Assembly: GCA_965250105.1 (NCBI GenBank)
Contig: OZ252290.1
Span: forward strand, 434,001-498,000
Direction of reading: 5' to 3'
From: JBCBSK01 sp965250105
Lineage (GTDB): Bacteria > Pseudomonadota > Alphaproteobacteria > Rhizobiales > Tepidamorphaceae
Length of the DNA stretch: 64,000 nucleotides
Shown here: positions 58,366 through 64,000 of the stretch, one piece after another
Layout of the letters: the number at the start of each line of letters is the position of its first letter
Position numbering within the stretch: the stretch's first letter is position 1
The notes under the pieces: model-generated
What the model was told of the DNA's origin: nothing
Seen by the model: only the letters and a program-made list of their open reading frames with translations
Databases searched by the model: none
Made by a program: the position numbers and the translations under genes

Positions 58366-59106
58366 TCAGGCGGGCGCGCGGGCACCCAAGAGCCATTCGA
58401 GATTGCCGTGCCGGCCGGCGACCGGCGACGGCAGGGGATCGAGCACCTGCCAGCCGAGGCCCGTGACACAGTCGGCGACGCGCCGGACGGCCGCCTGCCG
58501 GTCGCCCTCATCGGTGACGATGCCGCCCTTGCCGATACGATCGGGGTCGAGTTCGAATTGCGGCTTGACCAGCACCATGAGCCAGGCACCGGGCGCGGCC
58601 AGCGGCAAGGCCGCCGGCAGGACGAGCGTCAGCGAGATGAAGCTGAGATCGGCGACGATCGCGCCGACCCGCTCGCCGAGATGATCCGGCGTCAGATGAC
58701 GGGCGTTGAGCCCCTCATGCGCGGTGACGCGGGCGTCGGCGGCCAGCATGTCGGCCAGCTGGCCATGGCCGACATCGACGGCATGAACGCGCTCCGCGCC
58801 ACGGTCGAGCAGGACCTGCGTGAAGCCGCCGGTCGAGGCGCCGAGATCGAGCGCCACGCGGCCCGCCGGATCGAAGCCAAAGCCGTCGAGACCGGCGATG
58901 AGCTTCAGCGCGGCGCGCGAGACGTAACCGCCGGCTGGATCATCGACCGCGATATCGGCGTCCCCGGCAAGCCGCGCGCCGGGCCGGGTCGCGACCGCGT
59001 CGTCGACCCGCACGGCGCCGCGCCGGATCATGTCGCCGGCCTGCGAGCGGGAACGCGCCAGGCCGCGCTCGACCAGAAGCTGGTCGAGCCGGAGGCGCCC
59101 GGTCAT
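58366..59106 (-). CDS. tlyA: TlyA-family rRNA 2'-O-ribose methyltransferase
   Basis: 246 residues. An N-terminal S4 RNA-binding domain (RLRLDQLLVERGLARSRSQAGDMIRRGAVRVDD, about 1-60) is followed by an FtsJ-like methyltransferase with VALDLGASTGGFTQVLL (motif I), HAVDVGHGQLA and VLVKPQFEL. This is the hemolysin A/TlyA layout, acting on 16S/23S rRNA. It confers capreomycin sensitivity in mycobacteria. It ends 107 nt before the methyltransferase gene start on the same strand and follows the TadG-like gene by 25 nt. Confidence 0.93.
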   Translation of the reverse strand: MTGRLRLDQLLVERGLARSRSQAGDMIRRGAVRVDDAVATRPGARLAGDADIAVDDPAGGYVSRAALKLIAGLDGFGFDPAGRVALDLGASTGGFTQVLLDRGAERVHAVDVGHGQLADMLAADARVTAHEGLNARHLTPDHLGERVGAIVADLSFISLTLVLPAALPLAAPGAWLMVLVKPQFELDPDRIGKGGIVTDEGDRQAAVRRVADCVTGLGWQVLDPLPSPVAGRHGNLEWLLGARAPA

Positions 59107-59131
59107 CGGGTGCGCCGGTCGAGGCTGGCGA

Positions 59132-60679
59132 TCAGCGGCTCAGCCGGAGATTGGACAGGTCATAGGCGATGGCCTCGAAGGCATCCTGCAACTGTTCGTT
59201 CGACGGCGAGTTGAAATACATCGCCGGTTCGCTGGCGCAGGCGCGGAACAGGTTCTGCAGGTCGTTCGAGTTCAACCGGAAGGTAATCGTGTAGAGGCGA
59301 ATGCCCTCGTCCTTGATCGCCTCGCACAAGGTCTCGACCTTATCGTTCACCTCGCGCGCGGCCCGGCCGCGATTGGTGCTGCCGAGACGGTGCGCCCTGC
59401 CGTCGACCCGGAGATAGCCGTAGCCGGTATAGTCCGAGCGGTTGTGATTGCGGCTGCCACCATTGTTGACAACGAAGTTCTCGCCATCGGTCAGAACGAC
59501 CAGCGCCTTGATGGTGCTGTCATCGTCATAGCTGACACCTTGGGTGAAGGGTTCACCGGGCGACAATACCCGCCAGCCCCAGGCCAGACCGAGGGCGATA
59601 TTCGTGCCCGATCCGTTCCAGCCAGTCATTTCGTCGATCTCGTCGAGGACGAATTCGTAGTCATTGGTCAGCGGTACGATCGGCCGCGCGCAGCTCTTGT
59701 TGGGCCCGCGCGTGTGGTTCGGGATCTCGTCGATCGATGCCGTCTGTGTCCCGTATTTGCCGGTGTAGCGCTGTCGAACCTCGTTGTCGCGACTGGACAC
59801 GCCGTCATTCATATAGCTGTTGCTGTAGTTGCTGTTTCCGTCCCGCTCATCGGGCCAGAAATACGGCACCCACAAGGTGTCGGCGACGACGTCCTCGCCG
59901 ATCTGCACGACGCTCGGCGGCGTGTCGGTCACGTCATAGGGCTCGGCGCGGGCCTCGACACAGCCCTTCCAGTCGACATCCATCGCGTCGAACAGGTCGA
60001 AATGGTTCACCGGGCCATCCGTCTCGTCGAAGTTCACGCCGTGATAGGTCGCCGTGCCAGCCACATCCATCCATTCCATCTTGAAGGCGTCCTCGGCCTT
60101 GATGTTCACCGATGTGACGAAGGGCACGAGGCTGATCTGGACGAATTCGGCGGCGTTTTCAGGCCGCGTCAGGATCTCGACGAGCTGGGTCGCGGCCTGG
60201 CGCAGGGCGGCGATCTTGCCGCTCGAATTCATCGACCCGGTATTGTCGAGCACCAGCGCGACCTCGATCTTCTTGCTCTCGCGGACCACGGCCGCGTTGA
60301 AGCCGAGATCGAGCTCGTGCTCGCCGACGATCCCCATCATCGCCGCACCAATGCTGCCCTCGACATCGACATCGATGCCGTTTTCGGTCTGACGCAGCCC
60401 GGCGATCTCGAAATCGATCGGCGTGCCGACCCCGACGAGCATCTCGTTGACCCGGTCCTCGACGAATTGACGCGCCTCCTCGTCCGACATCTGCGGCTCG
60501 CGCGCCAGCATCAGAAGCGCCGCGTCGACCGCATCGGCCAGCCCGTTCTTGGCCGATACCGTGCGGCCGGTATCGATGGCGATGCCGATCAGGACGAGGA
60601 TGGGCAACAGGGCAAGCGCCATGATGATGGCGATCGATCCCCTCTGCGCGGCGAGGAAACGGCGGAAAAGCGCGCACAT
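59132..60679 (-). CDS. tadG: TadG-like protein with VWA domain
   Basis: 515 residues. A pilin-like N-terminus (FLAAQRGSIAIIMALALLPILVLIGIAID) is the TadE/TadG anchor. A region of about 80 residues and a VWA domain (about 138-515) follow, with the MIDAS motif VLDNTGSMNSSGKI and a later ALVVLTDGENF. TadG-like proteins belong to the Flp/Tad pilus machinery. The VWA insertion may mediate adhesion or assembly. No other tad genes are in the window, so it may be a scattered paralogue. It precedes tlyA on the same strand. Confidence 0.85.
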   Translation of the reverse strand: MCALFRRFLAAQRGSIAIIMALALLPILVLIGIAIDTGRTVSAKNGLADAVDAALLMLAREPQMSDEEARQFVEDRVNEMLVGVGTPIDFEIAGLRQTENGIDVDVEGSIGAAMMGIVGEHELDLGFNAAVVRESKKIEVALVLDNTGSMNSSGKIAALRQAATQLVEILTRPENAAEFVQISLVPFVTSVNIKAEDAFKMEWMDVAGTATYHGVNFDETDGPVNHFDLFDAMDVDWKGCVEARAEPYDVTDTPPSVVQIGEDVVADTLWVPYFWPDERDGNSNYSNSYMNDGVSSRDNEVRQRYTGKYGTQTASIDEIPNHTRGPNKSCARPIVPLTNDYEFVLDEIDEMTGWNGSGTNIALGLAWGWRVLSPGEPFTQGVSYDDDSTIKALVVLTDGENFVVNNGGSRNHNRSDYTGYGYLRVDGRAHRLGSTNRGRAAREVNDKVETLCEAIKDEGIRLYTITFRLNSNDLQNLFRACASEPAMYFNSPSNEQLQDAFEAIAYDLSNLRLSR

Positions 60680-60760
60680 GACGACGCTCCGAGCTTATTG
60701 CGATCTTGCCGCGACTGTCGGGGAAACAGATTGAAAAACCGCTAAATCGTCGCGTCGCAA

Positions 60761-62071
60761 TCAGTTAACGGCGACGAAGGCATGCAACCGCCCGGCCCGC
60801 CCCTTGACCGCGATCTCGCCGACATCCCGGAAACGATCCCGCTCGGCCAGCGTTTCCCAGGTCGCCCGGTCGATCATCAGACGCGAGGCTTGCGCCTTGT
60901 TGGCCGCTTCGAGTCGCTGCGCGCAGTTCACCGTGTCGCCATAGACCGTATAGGCCTGGCGGTCGCGCGAGCCGATCGACCCGGCCGACAGCGAGCCCGT
61001 GGCGATGCCGACCCTGACGGCGAGCCGGGTGCCGGCGAAGGTTTCCACCGAACAGGCCGCGACGATGTCGAGCCCCGCCGCGACCGCCGACCGCGCATGG
61101 ACGGGATTGGGCAAGGGCGCGTTGAAGGCGGCCAGGACAGCGTCGCCGGCATAGCTGATCACCACGCCGTCACGGGCGGCGACGATCTGGCCGATACGGT
61201 CGAACAGCGCGTTCAAGACATCGATCACCTCACGCGGATCGCGCGTCTCCGACAGCCGGGTGAAGCCTTCCACATCGATGAACATGGCGGTGCCGAAGCG
61301 GTTTCGCGGCTCGAGCGCCGTCTCGTCGGCGAGCACGCGCTCGGCCACCTCGGCGGGCACATAGCGGCCGAACAGCCTTGTGATCCGGCCGCGCTGGGCT
61401 TCGGCCTCGGAACGGGCGCGCACCAGCCGGCGGGCGCGATGGGTGGCGAGCGCCACGACCGCCGTCATGATGACGATGGCCAACGTCTCGCCCGTCCGGT
61501 TGCCGACGCCGATGAAATCCGGATCGAGCACGATGGCGAGATAGGCATCGGCCGTCGGATCGCGCGGCAGGTCGTCCCATGACAACGTCCGCTCCATGCT
61601 CGAGACGACATAGCCGAAGGCCGCCCACAGCCCCGCCACCGAGACCATGCCGGTCCAGATCACCAGTTTCGGCGACAGCGACAGCGCCGACAGGATGAGC
61701 GGCAGGAAGATGATCGGGCCGGGATCACGGAAGGCCAGGATCTGCGGCACATCGCCCCGCGCGGTCACCGGCACGAAGGCCAGGATGCTGGCGATGATGG
61801 CGACATCGACGGTGGCGAACAGATAGCGCTGCCACTGGCCGTCGCGCGCCGCGCCGATCAAGCGTTCGTGAGCATAGCCGACCGCGAGCGCGACGAGCAG
61901 AATGACGAGCCCCGTCGGATTGCCCGACAGCCAGGTGCCGTGGATCAGGACCGGCAGGATGACGAGCAGCGTATAGCGCCGCCAGCGCAAGGTCAGCATC
62001 AACCCGTCGCGCTCGGCGCGAGCGAGATCGGCCTCGACGGAAGCGGGTTCTGTCGTCACTGCCTCATACAT
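60761..62071 (-). CDS. Class III adenylate/guanylate cyclase with membrane N-terminus
   Basis: 436 residues from ATG 62071. About six membrane helices (residues 25-215) precede a linker, GRYVPAEVAERVL, and the class III cyclase domain (about 260-430). The latter has MFIDVEGFTRLSE (first metal Asp), VISYAGDAVLAAFNAP (second metal Asp), GIATGSLSAGSIGS and YTVYGDTVNCAQRLE. Both metal Asp are kept, so it should be active and homodimeric. The membrane part resembles the MASE-like sensors of alphaproteobacterial cyclases. ATP is more likely than GTP, but specificity residues are not obvious by eye. Confidence 0.9.
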   Translation of the reverse strand: MYEAVTTEPASVEADLARAERDGLMLTLRWRRYTLLVILPVLIHGTWLSGNPTGLVILLVALAVGYAHERLIGAARDGQWQRYLFATVDVAIIASILAFVPVTARGDVPQILAFRDPGPIIFLPLILSALSLSPKLVIWTGMVSVAGLWAAFGYVVSSMERTLSWDDLPRDPTADAYLAIVLDPDFIGVGNRTGETLAIVIMTAVVALATHRARRLVRARSEAEAQRGRITRLFGRYVPAEVAERVLADETALEPRNRFGTAMFIDVEGFTRLSETRDPREVIDVLNALFDRIGQIVAARDGVVISYAGDAVLAAFNAPLPNPVHARSAVAAGLDIVAACSVETFAGTRLAVRVGIATGSLSAGSIGSRDRQAYTVYGDTVNCAQRLEAANKAQASRLMIDRATWETLAERDRFRDVGEIAVKGRAGRLHAFVAVN

Positions 62072-62261
62072 GCCGTCGCTTCCCGTCCCTGAACACCGCG
62101 CGCGAGACGCGCTTGCCGCCGTTCCGCCCGCGCATCTTGCACCGGCCAAGCATTGCAATGAACCGGTCGGCGGCGTATCTCACGCCAAGATGAAGCGGGC
62201 CGGTCGCGGAAGGATTTCCCGCGCCGCGGCACCGCGCTCCAGGCGATCTTGGGAGAACATG

Positions 62262-62777
62262 ATGATGCGCCGTTCCTTTCTCGGTCTTTGCTCGGCCGTC
62301 GCCCTCGCTGTTACGACGCTGGTCGCAGCACCGGATGTCGCGACGGCGCAGGAGACCGGCGCCGTCGTCACCGGATCGCAACAGGACCGGATCGTCGAAA
62401 TCCTGACCCAGAACGGCGCGTCGGTCGAAAACGAGGTCGTCGGCGGCTTCGACAGCCTCTATGTCGAGGATCGCGGGCTGATCTATCAGATGCTGTTTTT
62501 GCGCTGCGACCCCGCGCCCTGCCGCATGGTCCAGCTGCGCACGCGCTTCGTCGACGGCGCGCTGTCCTCGGCCCAGGCCAATGAATGGAACGTGTCGACG
62601 TCGTTCGCGCGCTCGATCATCGACCCCGACGGCACGCCGGAACTGCGCATGGACATCATGATGGGCAGCGGCCTGCCCGAGGACGTCTTCATGGAGACGA
62701 TCGCCAACTGGTATGCGCTGATCCCGATGTATGCCCAGTTCATCTCGACCGGCACCAATCCGTTCATGGTGCGCTGA
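62262..62777 (+). CDS. YbjN-domain protein, exported
   Basis: 171 residues from one of three consecutive ATG codons (62259, 62262, 62265); 62262 is 6 nt from GGGAG. A signal peptide (MRRSFLGLCSAVALAVTTL, cleavage near ATAQE) is followed by a YbjN-like domain: IVEILTQNGASVENEV, the CDPAPC pair, NEWNVSTSFARSIIDPDGTPELRMDI and ETIANWYALIPMYAQF. YbjN proteins have a type III chaperone-like fold and uncertain function; exported versions are common in Hyphomicrobiales. It is divergent from the cyclase. Confidence 0.85.
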   Translation: MMRRSFLGLCSAVALAVTTLVAAPDVATAQETGAVVTGSQQDRIVEILTQNGASVENEVVGGFDSLYVEDRGLIYQMLFLRCDPAPCRMVQLRTRFVDGALSSAQANEWNVSTSFARSIIDPDGTPELRMDIMMGSGLPEDVFMETIANWYALIPMYAQFISTGTNPFMVR

Positions 62778-62787
62778 TCACGGCGCG

Positions 62788-63300
62788 ATGACGGCCGGAC
62801 CGGGCGCGAGGCCGATGTCGGCGCCGGGACAGCCGGGCCGCTGGCCCGTGGTCGGCGTCAGCGTCGCGGTGTTCCGGGGCCCGGACGTCCTGATCGTGCG
62901 GCGCGGAAGACCACCTTTCCTCGACCACTGGAGCCTGCCCGGCGGCCGCGTCGAAGAGGGCGAGGCGCTCGAAGAGGCGGTGCGGCGCGAATTGCTGGAA
63001 GAGACCGGGATCGACGCGGATCTCGTCGGGTTGAACGACCTCGTCCAGCCGATCGGCCGGGACAAGGCCGGCAGGGTCACCAGCCATTACGTGATCATCA
63101 GTTTCGTCGCGCGCTATCTGTCCGGTCGGGCGCGCGCCGGCGACGATGCCGCAGATCTCGCCTGGATCGCGCCGGACACGATCGCACGCTACCGGACGAC
63201 GCCCGGCCTGCCGCGCCTTCTGGCGCGCGCCCGACGCATCGCCGATGCCGAGCGGACCGAACCGGCGGAAAGCGGCCCGCTTGACCTTGGGCCGAATTGA
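62788..63300 (+). CDS. Nudix hydrolase
   Basis: 170 residues from ATG 62788 (62815 is an alternative). The Nudix box is complete: GGRVEEGEALEEAVRRELLEETGI (about residues 55-78 of the protein), matching GX5EX7REUXEEXGU. It is short and lacks a substrate-specific domain, and belongs to the ADP-ribose/NADH-type or MutT-like group. Substrate: a nucleoside diphosphate linked to another moiety. It starts 10 nt after the YbjN-like gene, on the same strand. Confidence 0.92.
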   Translation: MTAGPGARPMSAPGQPGRWPVVGVSVAVFRGPDVLIVRRGRPPFLDHWSLPGGRVEEGEALEEAVRRELLEETGIDADLVGLNDLVQPIGRDKAGRVTSHYVIISFVARYLSGRARAGDDAADLAWIAPDTIARYRTTPGLPRLLARARRIADAERTEPAESGPLDLGPN

Positions 63301-63312
63301 CGGCGCTATGGC

Positions 63313-63750
63313 ATGACCATGACGGAAAGATCTGATCCGATGCGCGCAAGGCGCGGCCTGTTCGGCGCTCTCATCCTCGTGCCGGTCATCCTGCTGGCGA
63401 TGGCGCTCCTGTCGCCAGCCCTGGCGCAGCGCGGCGACGATCTCGACCGCCGGCCCTATGACGCCGATCTGCTGCGCCTCGCCGAGATCCTCGGCGCATT
63501 GCATTATCTGCACCCGCTCTGCGGCCATGACGACCAGGGCATCTGGCGCGGCAAGATGACCGAGCTTCTCGACGCCGAGGATCCGGGCGCCAGGCGGCGC
63601 GCCGAACTGGTCGAAAGCTTCAACGAAGGCTATCGCGGCTTCGAACGCACCTATCGGAGTTGCACCGAAAGCGCGGGCTTCATCGTCGAACGCTATCTCG
63701 AAGAGGGCGGCGACCTGGCCGGCGACCTGGCCCGCCGGCATGGCGGCTGA
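63313..63750 (+). CDS. TIGR02301-family exported protein
   Basis: 145 residues with a signal peptide (FGALILVPVILLAMALLSPALAQ), then a helical domain with RRPYDADLLRLAEILGALHYLHPLCG, GRKMTELLDAE-like and FNEGYRGFERTYRSCTESAGFIVERYLEEG. This is TIGR02301, an alphaproteobacterial family of unknown function. Two Cys (CGHDD and RSCTES) could form a disulfide. It begins 12 nt after the Nudix gene. Confidence 0.85.
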   Translation: MTMTERSDPMRARRGLFGALILVPVILLAMALLSPALAQRGDDLDRRPYDADLLRLAEILGALHYLHPLCGHDDQGIWRGKMTELLDAEDPGARRRAELVESFNEGYRGFERTYRSCTESAGFIVERYLEEGGDLAGDLARRHGG

Positions 63751-63823
63751 GATCGCCGCGCGACCGGACGGTCGCGTCGCGCGCGTCTTGAAGCTGACAT
63801 CGAGACCGCGCACCTTTCAGACC

Positions 63824-64000
63824 ATGACCGTTTCCGCTACCGCCGGCCGAGCCCGATACGCGCCTGCCGCGACCATGGCCCTGTGCCTGGCCGTCGCGAG
63901 CTTTTGTCCGATACCGGCCACGGCCGCGCCGGCCGCCCCAACCTTCGGCCCGTTTCGCGACAGCCCGCCCGCCGACGCAGCCGGCGAACCGCCGGCCGAA
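63824..64000 (+). CDS. Putative exported protein, N-terminal part (cut by window end)
   Basis: The frame runs open from ATG 63824 to the window end (59 codons). A positively charged start (RARYAPAAT) leads to a hydrophobic stretch MALCLAVASFCPIPATAAPA, which looks like a Sec signal peptide, then a Pro-rich mature start. No function can be assigned from this fragment. Confidence 0.5.
   Translation, partial: MTVSATAGRARYAPAATMALCLAVASFCPIPATAAPAAPTFGPFRDSPPADAAGEPPAE

Noticed and set aside
1..64000. tRNA, rRNA, CRISPR, phage and insertion-sequence genes
   Set aside because: I searched by eye for T-loop and cloverleaf patterns, short spaced direct repeats, transposase motifs and integrases and found none that held up; tRNAscan or Infernal runs would be decisive.

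Overview
The window is a GC-rich chromosomal segment of an alphaproteobacterium, most likely a Hyphomicrobiales (Rhizobiales) member. The evidence is the gene families present: a giant growth-pole-ring-like (GPR/RgsE) protein, a TrxR-like ferredoxin-NADP reductase, SixA-YcjX-YcjF, a TIGR02301 protein, a YbjN-like exported protein, PlcP-Agt, a TadG-like pilin with a VWA domain, and a RibB with a degenerate GTP cyclohydrolase II half. The genus cannot be named from the sequence. I saw no rRNA, tRNA, CRISPR array, phage or insertion sequence.

Layout. 1-1114: the end of an ExbD-like gene and tonB. 1155-10014: a catabolic locus. A leftward operon encodes a TRAP transporter (DctP, DctQ, DctM) and an M29-like metalloenzyme. 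A rightward IclR regulator gene comes next, then a rightward operon for a two-subunit aconitase/isopropylmalate-dehydratase-type hydratase and an isocitrate-lyase/PEP-mutase-family lyase. Both operons carry the same operator-plus-promoter module (palindrome, 10 nt, TTGACA), which makes this the best candidate for an undescribed regulated pathway. 10148-22701: a MoxR ATPase, then a methyltransferase, an M81 metallopeptidase, a metallophosphoesterase, a lipoprotein, DUF2975-XRE, SixA-YcjX-YcjF and a DnaB-core-like ATPase. The CoxE-like VWA protein that normally sits next to MoxR lies about 8.7 kb away. A two-helix membrane protein and a methyltransferase with a histone-H1-like basic tail follow.

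22803-28498: a CelD-type GNAT, an intergenic repeat, UspA, then a leftward run of methyltransferase, fatty-acid desaturase, ferredoxin reductase and [2Fe-2S] ferredoxin (enzyme plus plausible electron chain), and a single Hpt protein. 29105-34663: a ~1850-residue membrane-anchored repeat protein resembling GPR/RgsE, with a CtrA-type box upstream and a strong terminator behind it. 34835-38859: an Mla/MCE lipid-transport operon with an auxiliary lipoprotein. 38986-48096: DgcN-DgcA (D-glutamate use) with an MFS carrier, CheZ, an APC permease, threonine/serine dehydratase, and Agt-PlcP (phosphate-starvation lipid remodelling) behind a Pho-box-like promoter.

48245-56883: SDR, FAH-family protein, DnaJ-type co-chaperone, FabI, a CurA-type reductase, a histidine phosphatase, DUF2177, AroC, RibB and a small membrane protein. 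57194-64000: a methyltransferase, TlyA, TadG-like VWA protein, class III nucleotide cyclase, YbjN-like protein, Nudix hydrolase, TIGR02301 protein and the start of an exported protein. Many genes are translationally coupled through ATGA/GTGA overlaps.
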